Assembly (NCBI RefSeq): GCF_030013905.1
Contig: NZ_CP124862.1
Location: 2,421,051-2,485,050 of the forward strand
Direction of reading: 5' to 3'
DNA length: 64,000 nt
From: Petroclostridium sp. X23
Lineage (GTDB): Bacteria; Bacillota; Clostridia; SK-Y3
Made by a program: the position numbers and the translations under genes. Shown here piece after piece: positions 55,009 to 63,982 of the stretch (position 1 is its first letter; every line of letters begins with the position of its first letter). Under the pieces are notes generated by a model. That model saw nothing but the letters and a program-made list of their open reading frames with translations. It searched no databases and was not told the DNA's origin.

Positions 55009-56940
55009 TTATAACTTTCCTCTCTCCGCCAATTCCAGATAAACCAAAACAAACATTGCATGGGACCATGTCAGCGGGACAACCCACGCTGCTTCCCCGG
55101 TATATTTATCAACCTGTTCAGGAAGAAACCCAAGGTATGTCTTATGGGCCGCAGCCCACTCCAAATATTCCTTTGCTTTTTCATAGTTTTCCACCCGTAT
55201 ATGGTACAGCGCCATCCATAGCGTTGTCAGTATCCATGGATTACCTCCCATATATGCGTCGGTCTCATATCTTTTCAATCCTCCTATTTCCGGTGAGGTC
55301 AGGTGATACTCTATGGCCTTTGCCGTACTCTCCACTTTAGGGTGCTGCGGGTCCATCACTTCAAAGGGTACTGAAACACCCAGCAAGCTTATATCTACCA
55401 TTATATCCAATGCAGACACCCATTTTTTATATCCCTTGGGATTCAAAACGATTTCTTTTTTCCCGCCATGACCTTCAAAGCCCCAGCCTTGTACCGTAGA
55501 ATTGACCGCTCTATAAAATCTGTTCTGCACCGGATCCCACAATACATTCTCTATTGCATTCCTCATATCTGCAGCTTTTCTTTCCCACTCCGAACGATTG
55601 ACATAATCTTTATCTAATATTCCATCCACCTCTACAGCTGCCTTCAATCCTGCATATACCGCGGCGCATGAATAGGTATGCTGGCCTATCCTTTCTTCCC
55701 ATAGGTCATAGGTAGGTTTAGGCAGACGATTCTCTTTATCCACGAATTCTATCAGAAAATCCGCTCCCTTTTGAATGGCCGCCCATGCCCATTCCAAAAA
55801 ACTTTTATCTTTAACAAGATTATAATGCTGCAGCATTCCCCACAGCAGTGTTCCTGTCTCATCAATCTGAAGCCCCCATGAAGGAGCAAGGTTTCCATCC
55901 AAATGATACCTTTGGTACCACGAACCATCATTCGCCTGCGCATCTACCGCCCATTGATAGAACTTTTCCACAAGCTTTGGATAACCGGCACGGTCTAAAG
56001 CAGAAGTAATAAAAGCCGCGTCCCTACCCCAACAATAGGCATATCTCCCACACTTAGTAAATTCTTCATCCATTTCAGGTGCAGCAAGAAGTCCTCCGGT
56101 CTGTTCATCACTCATCAGCTTAAAAGTCAAAAGAGAACGGCGATATAATTCGTCCAATTCTCTATTGCCGGTTATTATCTCTTTCCCTGATTTAAGATAA
56201 TCCAGCCAAAAATCCTCTGTTTCCTGCATAAGCGCATATATATTTTTGCTTTTGATGTGTGATACACTTAAAGCGGCATCCTTCAACGTATGGGCACAGC
56301 AAATGTAAATCGTAATGTTCTTTTTTTCTCCCGGTAGGATGCTTCCCAATTCCCACGCCTGAACGCCCTGCCCAAGCATACCCACGTCATCAATACCGTA
56401 AAACTCGGAACGTACTGCTGCATTATAGGGGTCATTGGTTATTTGATAATCCACTACTTTTCTGTTGGCAGCTACCGCAAAATAATAATTGTGACGATAA
56501 TGTACCAAACAATCCAATTCAAAATCGAATAACGTACTTCTCATATCACCGATAGAACTGGTAAGGCTGGAATAGCCCAGCATATTTATACTTTTCTTCT
56601 CTTGACTGATATTTTCAACTTCAAAATACCGGATACAAACATTATCTTCTATTGTTAAAAAATCCGTGCAGGTAATTCTAAATCCCAAATCATTGCTTAA
56701 ATAAACTGTCTCAACGATATTGGTATCGGGAATATATCTCTGGCTGCGTTCCCACTCATCGCCTTGCAGCCATTTGGTACTGTAACTGCTGCCGGAAGTA
56801 TATATACCTATTTGAAAGCTATCAAGATGCTGAGGATAATCGATGTGAGGCCAAAACAGCCTTACCAATTCTCCACGCTTATCAATACATGCCAAAACTC
56901 TTGAATTTCCAATCACTGCGTCATTAAAGTATGTCTTCAT
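55009..56940 (-). CDS. Glycoside hydrolase family 15-type protein
   Basis: 643 residues from ATG 56940 (GGGAGGA site). The N-terminal ~260 residues form a beta-sandwich (NSRVLACIDKRGELVRLFWPHID), and the C-terminal (alpha/alpha)6 barrel has YCWGRDAAFITSALDRAGY, a LQIDETGTLLWGM segment, DLWEERIGQHTYSCAAVYAGLKAA and GGNPWILTTLWMALYH. This fits bacterial glucoamylase/dextranase-like GH15 enzymes. There is no signal peptide, so an intracellular alpha-glucan or trehalose-like substrate is likely. Joined with radA and disA by close spacing; the link may be only positional. Confidence 0.88.
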   Translation of the reverse strand: MKTYFNDAVIGNSRVLACIDKRGELVRLFWPHIDYPQHLDSFQIGIYTSGSSYSTKWLQGDEWERSQRYIPDTNIVETVYLSNDLGFRITCTDFLTIEDNVCIRYFEVENISQEKKSINMLGYSSLTSSIGDMRSTLFDFELDCLVHYRHNYYFAVAANRKVVDYQITNDPYNAAVRSEFYGIDDVGMLGQGVQAWELGSILPGEKKNITIYICCAHTLKDAALSVSHIKSKNIYALMQETEDFWLDYLKSGKEIITGNRELDELYRRSLLTFKLMSDEQTGGLLAAPEMDEEFTKCGRYAYCWGRDAAFITSALDRAGYPKLVEKFYQWAVDAQANDGSWYQRYHLDGNLAPSWGLQIDETGTLLWGMLQHYNLVKDKSFLEWAWAAIQKGADFLIEFVDKENRLPKPTYDLWEERIGQHTYSCAAVYAGLKAAVEVDGILDKDYVNRSEWERKAADMRNAIENVLWDPVQNRFYRAVNSTVQGWGFEGHGGKKEIVLNPKGYKKWVSALDIMVDISLLGVSVPFEVMDPQHPKVESTAKAIEYHLTSPEIGGLKRYETDAYMGGNPWILTTLWMALYHIRVENYEKAKEYLEWAAAHKTYLGFLPEQVDKYTGEAAWVVPLTWSHAMFVLVYLELAERGKL

Positions 56941-57048
56941 ATCCGTCCTCCCAAGTTGTATCAATAATATTACTGTATCATACAATGTATAGCAAAATTG
57001 TACTACTTTAGGATATTATATTCAATAAAGATAAATTAATGCGTTGGG

Positions 57049-57642
57049 TCATATAAGAAGAACTCCTAATACTGCCGAACTAATGACTGCTAAAATCGGA
57101 TTCAACTTAAATTTTTTTACCGCCACCAATATAATCAGAAAAATGGTTATTGCTCCAGGTTGTATGTTGATCCCTTCGAAGAGATTGACAGTCTGTCCTG
57201 TCAAAAGATATTTTATTCTTTCAAACGGCAGTTCATCTGTAAATATGGACATCTCCGCAAAAAACAATACCGCAGAGCTGATGAGGCCTATCGTCACAGG
57301 GCGTATTCCTCTCAGTACCGACTCCACGCCGCTGTTTTGCTTAAACTTAACCATAACCCCCGCTATTAGAATCACTAGTATAAATGATGGCAATGATACG
57401 CCCAGCGTCGCAGCAACTGATCCTAATACACCTGCTGTTTTCACACCGATATATGTTGCCGCATTCACAGCAATAGGACCGGGTGTCATCTGGGATATGG
57501 CCACTATATCGGCAAATTCTTGTGCTTCTATCCATCCATTGGCTTGGATTTCTTCCTGAATCAGCGGAATCATCGCATATCCGCCTCCAAAACTGAATAG
57601 CCCTATCTTAAAAAAAGTCCAAAATAGTTTGAATAAGATCAT
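57049..57642 (-). CDS. Chromate transporter family half-protein, second subunit
   Basis: 197 residues, one CHR domain with the FKIGLFSFGGGYAMIPLIQEEI start, a DIVAISQMTPGPIAVNAATYIG motif, and four to six helices. Its ATG overlaps the stop of the first half (ATGA), so both halves are made together as in other split ChrA pairs. Chromate or sulfate-type anion export is the family role; the physiological substrate here is unknown. Confidence 0.88.
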   Translation of the reverse strand: MILFKLFWTFFKIGLFSFGGGYAMIPLIQEEIQANGWIEAQEFADIVAISQMTPGPIAVNAATYIGVKTAGVLGSVAATLGVSLPSFILVILIAGVMVKFKQNSGVESVLRGIRPVTIGLISSAVLFFAEMSIFTDELPFERIKYLLTGQTVNLFEGINIQPGAITIFLIILVAVKKFKLNPILAVISSAVLGVLLI

Positions 57643-58205
57643 GCTTTCCCCTCATTTCTAATCTTCCTGTGATATGCGATAAACCCGATTGCCCCTCCAA
57701 CAATAATCATTAATATGGGATGTGCATCAAAGACCACCACGGCTATGAAGGCAGCCCCTGCCAGAATCATTCCTACTTTATCTTTCACCGCAGCTTTACC
57801 CAATTTAACAGCCGCCAGTCCGATTAGTGCTACAACGCCTGCTCTGACACCGGTAAAGGCTTTTTGTACATATGCATTTTCCTCAATATTGAATAAAAGA
57901 AATGCAATCATAAGAATGATAAGAAAAGATGGCAATATTACTCCTAATGCAGCGACAATCGCCCCAACAATACCCCCTACTTTATATCCGATAAATATCG
58001 ATGTATTAATAGCTATTACACCGGGAATAGATTGTGAAATAGCAAATACATCTACAATTTCTTCTTCCGAAACCCAATTTTGATTATCAACTACTTCCCT
58101 TTCTATTAAAGGCAGCATGGCATATCCTCCACCTATGGTAAACGCGCCAATCCGAAAAAAAATCATAAACATCTTCCATAATGTTTTAAGCTCTATTTTT
58201 TTCAT
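57639..58205 (-). CDS. Chromate transporter family half-protein, first subunit
   Basis: About 188 residues from ATG 58205 (MKKIELKTLWKMF). FRIGAFTIGGGYAMLPLIEREVV and DVFAISQSIPGVIAINTSIFIGYKVGG are the CHR motifs. It pairs with the gene at 57049. The ribosome site is weakly placed (GGGG 12 bases before the ATG); a longer frame to 58253 is less likely. Confidence 0.87.
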   Translation of the reverse strand: MKKIELKTLWKMFMIFFRIGAFTIGGGYAMLPLIEREVVDNQNWVSEEEIVDVFAISQSIPGVIAINTSIFIGYKVGGIVGAIVAALGVILPSFLIILMIAFLLFNIEENAYVQKAFTGVRAGVVALIGLAAVKLGKAAVKDKVGMILAGAAFIAVVVFDAHPILMIIVGGAIGFIAYHRKIRNEGKA

Positions 58206-58365
58206 TACCGTATCAGTCCCCTTTATTTTAAAATGGAAAGCAATGATCAGCAAAGGGCTGAGCTTACTGAAAAAACCCTATTCCCGAACGTTAAGCGCTT
58301 TTTCAGTCGTTCCTTACTTTCACTGCTACCCTAAATCAAACCACTTAAACATTTTAACATAAAAT

Positions 58366-58405
58366 TCAAAAAATAAAAGGCCCTATCGTCGAATGATAGC
58401 ACCTA
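58366..58405 (-). terminator. Probable terminator after cwlD
   Basis: CTATC/GATAG stem with flanking GG/CC pairs and a T-rich tail (TTTTATTTTTT) on the minus strand. Confidence 0.6.
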
Positions 58406-58450
58406 TAATAAACTTATTAATTGAAAATCTGTGCACTGTCTAAATACCCG

Positions 58451-59170
58451 CTATTGCAACGTATTAAAATACTTTATTAACGCGACATACATACTCCATG
58501 CCAACTTTTTTTGATAGCTGTCACTTTGAAGCAGTTCTTCTTCTTTAGGATTGGATAAAAATCCGCATTCTACGACTACAGCAGGAATGGATGCTTCTCT
58601 CAATAAATAGATATCGCTGGTGGCCGGCTTGGCTTTCCGGTTATTTCCGTTATCGACCCCTTCTATTAATTCTTTTTGAATGACTTCTCCAAGCACCTTG
58701 CTTTGTTCATCATTTGTTGAATAGAAAACCTGCGCACCATAATACTTTGATTGCTCAAATTGATTGAGATGTATACTTATAAATGCATCCGCCTGACTCT
58801 GCTCCATTATACTTTTGCGGTTTCTTAAATCAGAATTTTTCTTACTCCTTATTGTATTCTTATCGGCATCGTGAATAGAATTATCATCTGCGCGGGTAAG
58901 TACTACCGTTCCTCCGCTTTGCTCCAGCAATGCCTGCAGTTTTTGTGCTATTTTCAAGTTAATATCCATTTCAAGTACCCCTGAGGTTTTTCCTGATGCA
59001 CCTCCATCAGGATATCCATGCCCTGCATCAATGATAATAATTCTATTGGTAGTGGGAAGTGCTATTGTAGGAATATTATCATTCTGCGTATATAAATTGA
59101 AGGTCATATATGAAAGGATACATATTAGTATTATTAGTAAAAGATTTGTTCTTTTTACCATTAGAATCAT
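58451..59170 (-). CDS. cwlD: N-acetylmuramoyl-L-alanine amidase, CwlD-like
   Basis: 239 residues with one N-terminal membrane anchor (about 8-26) and an Amidase_3 domain. Zinc ligands and the catalytic Glu are visible in IIDAGHGYPDGGASG, VLEMDINLKIA, ISIHLNQF and VVVECGFLSNPKEE. By size and architecture it is a CwlD-type enzyme, which strips peptides for muramic-lactam formation in spore cortex. That supports a spore-forming host; a vegetative amidase role cannot be excluded. Confidence 0.85.
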   Translation of the reverse strand: MILMVKRTNLLLIILICILSYMTFNLYTQNDNIPTIALPTTNRIIIIDAGHGYPDGGASGKTSGVLEMDINLKIAQKLQALLEQSGGTVVLTRADDNSIHDADKNTIRSKKNSDLRNRKSIMEQSQADAFISIHLNQFEQSKYYGAQVFYSTNDEQSKVLGEVIQKELIEGVDNGNNRKAKPATSDIYLLREASIPAVVVECGFLSNPKEEELLQSDSYQKKLAWSMYVALIKYFNTLQ

Positions 59171-59244
59171 CCGATTATCATCCCTTTGCCAAATAGTCTT
59201 ATAATAAGAATATTCTGTTTAGACTTTCATTATGACTCTATGTT

Positions 59245-59296
59245 AGGATAGAATGAAATAAGACCGGCATCTGTCGGTCTTATTTCATTCTATCCT
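59245..59296. terminator. Long terminator overlapping the diguanylate cyclase stop codon
   Basis: A perfect 22-bp inverted repeat (59245-59266 and 59275-59296) with an 8-nt loop. The distal arm begins inside the last codons of the gene. Confidence 0.85.
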
Positions 59297-60222
59297 TTTC
59301 TTTTATCTTTTACATAAACACTTCCCAGTATATCTTTAGCCTTTTTCTTAACTTCTGCTGCTATTTCCGATACTTGCAAAGAACTAAAGAGAATCCTAAA
59401 TTCATTGGTTACAATTGCAACCGATACACTTATTAATGGAAATTTCATATGATTCCCTAAACGGTCAGTAGTAATAATATAACCTCGTTTCTTATCTTTC
59501 TCTTCATATAAATCTAATATTTTCCTATCAAAATCTTCTATAATGGCCTCTGCGATATTTTCGGATTGTTCAGGGATAGTAATAATTACAAAGTCATCCC
59601 CACCGATATGGCCGATAAAATCCTTACCGCTCCCAAAAAGCTTAACGGTATCATGTAAAATATCTGCCGTTAGCTTAATAGCCCTATCACCACTGGCAAA
59701 CCCATAAACGTCATTGTATGCCTTAAAATTATCCAGATCAATGTATAATACTGCAAATAACTCTTTTCTGGCAATCCGGCTGTTTATTTCCGACTGTATT
59801 TCGATATTGCCTCTTAAACCGGTTAGCGGATTGGCCCATCTGTTTCTGTCAATCCGCTTAAGGGTATTTCTGACTCTGCTAATAAGTTCACGAGGATTAA
59901 AAGGCTTGGTAATATAATCATCCGCACCCAGCTCTAATCCTTTCAATTTATCCTCTTCATTATCTTGAGCTGTTAGCATAATAATAGGCATGAGATTATT
60001 GCTTTCATCATCTCTTAAAATTTTACATACTTCGAACCCATTCATTCCGGGCATGACAATATCAAGGATAACCAGATCCGGCTTTTCTGATCGTACCTTA
60101 AGCAGACCTTCTGCTCCACTAAATGCTTTTATTACCTCATATTCTGCATTTTCCAGAATATCCGATATTAATTTGATCATAAACTCGGTATCATCAATGA
60201 CCAGAATCTTTTTCTTAAACAT
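59290..60222 (-). CDS. Response regulator with GGDEF domain (probable diguanylate cyclase)
   Basis: 310 residues from ATG 60222 (GAGG site). The receiver domain (about 1-120) has VIDDTEF, the phospho-acceptor Asp in LVILDIVMPGMNG, and KPF. The GGDEF domain (about 130-300) has NPLTGLRGN, YIDLDNFKAYND and the active-site loop HIGGDDF. The loop has Asp instead of Glu at the fourth position, so activity is probable but not certain. It would make c-di-GMP when phosphorylated. The two c-di-GMP riboswitches in the window are possible readers. Confidence 0.85.
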   Translation of the reverse strand: MFKKKILVIDDTEFMIKLISDILENAEYEVIKAFSGAEGLLKVRSEKPDLVILDIVMPGMNGFEVCKILRDDESNNLMPIIMLTAQDNEEDKLKGLELGADDYITKPFNPRELISRVRNTLKRIDRNRWANPLTGLRGNIEIQSEINSRIARKELFAVLYIDLDNFKAYNDVYGFASGDRAIKLTADILHDTVKLFGSGKDFIGHIGGDDFVIITIPEQSENIAEAIIEDFDRKILDLYEEKDKKRGYIITTDRLGNHMKFPLISVSVAIVTNEFRILFSSLQVSEIAAEVKKKAKDILGSVYVKDKRKG

Positions 60223-60411
60223 AGCAACGCCTCTCATCTGGCAGGCAATTTATGGTTAAATCCTATATCAAGTAAATTATCCACCATTCTTTCGATAACC
60301 ATTACTTCGCACAACTCATAAATAATAGCATTATATATTATATAACATACTTTTGCAAAATTAAACAGTCAATTGAATAAAATATAGGAATTTTGCCACA
60401 TTGAGAAATTC

Positions 60412-60660
60412 TCAATTGTTTTGTTTTCTTCTTCCTCTATGCTGTTGTTTACCGGATTGAGGCAGATCATCCACAATAGCCTTGGCATTTTCTCCCCATG
60501 CATTAATCAAAGTGTTGGCTACAGCTTCTTTAATACCCATTGAGGAGTAAGTCGCCCCGGATATAGAATCCACATCTGCAGTTTGATTTTTAATAATATC
60601 AGAAGCAACTGTACTGTAAGCTCTATCGAACCATTTAGCATCATCATTGTTTTCTATAAC
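60412..60660 (-). pseudogene. FMN-binding domain protein, C-terminal fragment
   Basis: The frame reads about 82 residues ending before TGA 60412, including ADVDSISGATYSSMGIKEAV. This is the S-G-A-T flavin-attachment motif of RnfG/NqrC-like FMN_bind domains. There is no start codon and the rest of the domain is absent. Confidence 0.7.
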
Positions 60661-60863
60661 ATTGTGTCTCCATTTCTGTCACAGGAGATCTTGGGTGAAT
60701 CTCCAAATTCCATCTGTCCTTGGGGATTCATGTTTTCAGCGTAATATGAGGTCGTTTCATTTTCGTAGGATGCCCTCAGACGATAAGGCATATTCACGAT
60801 ATCAGGACCAACATAAACAGTAAGACAAAGGTATGCGGTAGTTTTTTGTGTTGGATTCTCCAT
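60654..60863 (-). CDS. Unrecognised 69-residue frame
   Basis: MENPTQKTTAYLCLTVYVGP and the rest match nothing I recognise, and no clear ribosome site precedes the ATG. It abuts the FMN-binding fragment in another frame and may itself be part of a relic. Confidence 0.25.
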   Translation of the reverse strand: MENPTQKTTAYLCLTVYVGPDIVNMPYRLRASYENETTSYYAENMNPQGQMEFGDSPKISCDRNGDTML

Positions 60864-60956
60864 ATCTTCGTCCTCATGTTTAGCTTTTTAATCCAGTCAT
60901 CATATCATCTTTTTGAGAATTTCCTTTAATCTAAACAATTCAACTTTCGCACCTGG

Positions 60957-61202
60957 TTAGGTTAATGTGCGTACAACCTTTAAACCCAATAATTTCAGAC
61001 AAGGCCTTCCGCCATGACAGCAGCTGCCGTCAGCAAACATTCCAGGTATTGCCCCCCATCTAAGGTCGGTGAAACTGATTCTCTCTCCATACTCCCTGGC
61101 CTTTTCCTGAAGTCTCGGTATCACCTCCAGATGGAGCATGTCCCTTTCGGCCTGCATATCCCTGAATGTACTGGATACAAATATTGATTTTATAAATTCC
61201 CC
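60957..61202 (-). pseudogene. DUF4062-type N-terminal fragment (STAND/NACHT-like protein head)
   Basis: The frame reads KSIFVSSTFRDMQAERDMLH, then an IPRLQEKAREYGERISFTDLRWG segment. This is the TIR-like DUF4062 head found at the start of large STAND ATPases and TPR proteins. After LRWG the sequence is unrelated and ends. No ATG precedes the conserved start. The body of the protein is missing. Confidence 0.7.
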
Positions 61203-61387
61203 CTATTGCCAGTCCAGCTTTAGGCTCATGTAATAACGTCTATAAAAATAATTCCATCAAAGATGTATATAGTTGGCATATCGTGAGATACTTTCCTCTA
61301 TTGGCATGCATGTGAAAGATGATGATACTTTTCTGCATTCTCACTATTTAAAAATTTGAATTATATTTTGGGGATGAATTACGAGTT

Positions 61388-61407
61388 ATACTTTCACGCG
61401 AAAGTAT
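61388..61407. promoter_or_regulatory. LacI-family operator
   Basis: ATACTTTCACGCGAAAGTAT has 8-bp arms around a CG-containing centre and lies 120 bp before the LacI-family gene. A -10-like TATGAT follows just downstream. Confidence 0.7.
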
Positions 61408-61527
61408 GTTATGATATAGAATAGCATAGGTTGTAAAATTCGTCAATTTGACTGAAGAAATTAACAAAAATATTACATTGTGGTGACAAAAGGAATAACT
61501 GCTACAATACTGCAAAGGAGAACATTC

Positions 61528-62544
61528 ATGGCCATTAGACCTACGATTAAGACAATTGCACAGATAGCCGGCGTATCACACGTTGCTGTTTCCAGAGCAC
61601 TGCGCGGATGTTCTGACATTTCCCCTGAAACAACAAAACGTATTCTTAAAATTGCTGATGAAGTCGGTTATACACCTAATGCTGCAGCCCGCAGTCTTTC
61701 TTCGAAACATACAAATGCAATCGGTATGATTATTCCGACGCTCGCAGAAAATACAGCCTACAGTTCTGTTTTCAATCAAGTGAGTAATGCTGCCGCAGAG
61801 TATGGCTATACGGTATTGTTGGGAAGCAGCCACCGAAATCTGGAGCTGGAAAGGAAACATTGCCGCATGATGTGTGAAAGCCGGGTCGGTGCATTGATTG
61901 TAGCCTCATCCACAAGTGATGTTTCTCATATAAAGGAAATTTGTCGCGAACATGTGCCGGTCATTTTTGTAGGTGGGAAAACGGGACTGGATGAAGTATA
62001 TTCGATGACTTGCAATTATCGCTATAGTGCCTCTCTTGCTGTACAGCATCTTTATACTTTGGGGCATAAAAATATCGCTCTGTTCACATATGGCCCGGAG
62101 AATAATACTATCCGTCAAAAAGAAGAAGGTTTTATCTATGAGATGACCCAACGCGGACTACAGCCGAATATTCTTACAACCGGTCATTGTGACGACACAA
62201 GTTCTGCAGGTCGTGACTTGGTTAGCAAACTCATTTCTGAAAGCCGCCTGCCAACTGCAATTTGGTGTGCCAGTGATCTGATGGCTGTTGGTGTACTTAG
62301 CACTCTTAGAGCACATGGTATCCGTGTACCGGAGGATATATCTTTAATTGGTCACGATAACCTATATATCAGTGGGCTTGCAGGTATAGAACTGACCACG
62401 CTTCACACCCCCATGCAAGAACTGGGCAGAGCTGCTGCTGAACTAGCTGTTCGTTTAATTGAACAAAAGGACTCCATTGTACCTCATCAAGTATTTACAA
62501 CCAACCTGGTGATACGAAATACCACAAGCAATGTGTCAGCATAA
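61528..62544 (+). CDS. LacI-family transcriptional regulator
   Basis: 338 residues from ATG 61528 (AAAGGAG site); an upstream in-frame start at 61480 is less likely. The headpiece IKTIAQIAGVSHVAVSRALRG...DISPETTKRILKIADEVGYTPNAAARSLSSK is classical, followed by a periplasmic-binding-like sugar domain with CASDLMAVGVLSTLRAHGIRVPEDISLIGHDN. It probably represses itself through the palindrome upstream. The target operon may lie outside the window; its nearest neighbour is the convergent carrier gene. Confidence 0.92.
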   Translation: MAIRPTIKTIAQIAGVSHVAVSRALRGCSDISPETTKRILKIADEVGYTPNAAARSLSSKHTNAIGMIIPTLAENTAYSSVFNQVSNAAAEYGYTVLLGSSHRNLELERKHCRMMCESRVGALIVASSTSDVSHIKEICREHVPVIFVGGKTGLDEVYSMTCNYRYSASLAVQHLYTLGHKNIALFTYGPENNTIRQKEEGFIYEMTQRGLQPNILTTGHCDDTSSAGRDLVSKLISESRLPTAIWCASDLMAVGVLSTLRAHGIRVPEDISLIGHDNLYISGLAGIELTTLHTPMQELGRAAAELAVRLIEQKDSIVPHQVFTTNLVIRNTTSNVSA

Positions 62545-62576
62545 ACTTTGCAACTATACTAAAAAACAGTCACCGA

Positions 62577-62598
62577 ATGGAGAACTGCGGTTCTCCTT
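62577..62598. terminator. Hairpin between the convergent LacI and carrier genes
   Basis: GGAGAAC-TGCG-GTTCTCC: a compact stem in the 73-bp convergent gap. T-runs are weak. Confidence 0.5.
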
Positions 62599-62617
62599 GA
62601 CAAATCATTTGGATTAC

Positions 62618-63982
62618 TTAATAACCAATTAGCTGCGAAAATATAACCAGTACCGCTCCGACCATCAGATATATGCCTACCAGCGGTGCATAGAACCGGA
62701 TCCATTTCTCATAAGTGACTTCGCTGACCGCCAATACACCATTAAGCGTTGTAGAAATAGGAGAAGCGACATTAGTTAATCCATCCCCCAGTTGAAATGC
62801 ATATACCGCAGCCTGACGAGACAGCCCAAGAGAATCCGCCATCGGCGTCATAATCGGCATAATCAAGGCTGCCTTCGCAGAACCTGATGTAATCAGGAAA
62901 TTAATCAACGCATTAAACAAAAACATGCCTAATAATTGAAAAACCGGCGGAAGTTGATAAACCCGCTGCGTCAGATAGTAGGTTATTGTGTCCATAATGC
63001 CTCCGTCTGTGAGTATTAGGCGTATAGTTGACGCAATTCCAATAACAATGACACCTTTCATCATTTTTCTTGATCCGGCAATAAAGCAATCACAAATATT
63101 CGATATTTTATATCCGGCCGCCAAGCCAACCGTAACACCGATAACCAGAAATGCTACAACAATATCAGCGGTTTTCCACCCCCATAATGAGATACCCATG
63201 GTTAAAATCAAGAATCCAGTTGAAAATAAAATCAGACTAAATTTCTCACTATGATTTATAGGGCTTTGGTCCATTTCTGACAGTGTTTTCTCATAACCCA
63301 TCGACAGGCGATTTTTCTTGGCGTATGACATAATATAGGCACTGGTAACCACAATTAAAACCGGCAGGGTCAACCACCTCAGCCAGGCTCCTGAGAAAAG
63401 TGGTAATTCAGCAATTGTCTGGGCTACACCTACACTAAATGGATTAAATACTCCTGCTGTAAATCCCGCATTGACACCAAGCGTTATCATTGCTAAACCT
63501 GACATTCGGTCTATACCCAATGCATGTGCTGCCGCAATCCCTAAAGGTACAAATATAACAGAAGCCGTTGTTAATCCCATCGTAAACCCGAAAACAGAAA
63601 ACAGACTGATAAAAATCGGAATAATCCAGAGTTCCCCTCCATGAAAAATCCTCAATGACCTTGCGCATAGCTTCGTCAAACATCCTGTTCCCATGATTAT
63701 TTCAAAGGATCCTCCTGTAATTAAAATCAACCACATTAAGGAGGCCGTTTTGGGTAAACACAGCGCTTCATAAAACTTATGGAATATCAGCCATGGGGCC
63801 ACCGGACTTTGTTCCATATACGAGTAGCTTCCGGGAACCAAAAGCGTTTGCCCTGCCTTCTCATCAAACACACGTTCAAAGGAACCCGCAGGTATTATGT
63901 AGGTCATCAAGCACGATAATAGGACCAATATAAACAGAAAGACAAATGTATGCGGCAGCTTTATTTGTGGTGGCTTCTCCAT
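62618..63982 (-). CDS. DcuC/YfcC-family carrier
   Basis: 454 residues with about eleven to twelve helices. The start LPHTFVFLFILVLLSCLMTYIIPAGSFERVFDE and the motifs GVNAGFTAGVFNPFSVGVAQ and FLITSGSAKAALIMPIMTPMADSLGLSRQAAVYAFQLGDG are typical of the YfcC/DcuC group. That group carries C4-dicarboxylates, peptides or basic amino acids. It is complete; GAGGATG precedes ATG 63982. The substrate cannot be decided. The 18 bases beyond it hold only the ribosome site. Confidence 0.87.
   Translation of the reverse strand: MEKPPQIKLPHTFVFLFILVLLSCLMTYIIPAGSFERVFDEKAGQTLLVPGSYSYMEQSPVAPWLIFHKFYEALCLPKTASLMWLILITGGSFEIIMGTGCLTKLCARSLRIFHGGELWIIPIFISLFSVFGFTMGLTTASVIFVPLGIAAAHALGIDRMSGLAMITLGVNAGFTAGVFNPFSVGVAQTIAELPLFSGAWLRWLTLPVLIVVTSAYIMSYAKKNRLSMGYEKTLSEMDQSPINHSEKFSLILFSTGFLILTMGISLWGWKTADIVVAFLVIGVTVGLAAGYKISNICDCFIAGSRKMMKGVIVIGIASTIRLILTDGGIMDTITYYLTQRVYQLPPVFQLLGMFLFNALINFLITSGSAKAALIMPIMTPMADSLGLSRQAAVYAFQLGDGLTNVASPISTTLNGVLAVSEVTYEKWIRFYAPLVGIYLMVGAVLVIFSQLIGY

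Larger units (their letters stand above)
60223..61527. other. Relic-rich region
   Basis: A 1.3-kb stretch with no intact gene except possibly one short frame (60654-60863). It holds gene fragments described separately and ends in the LacI-family promoter/operator. Confidence 0.7.
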
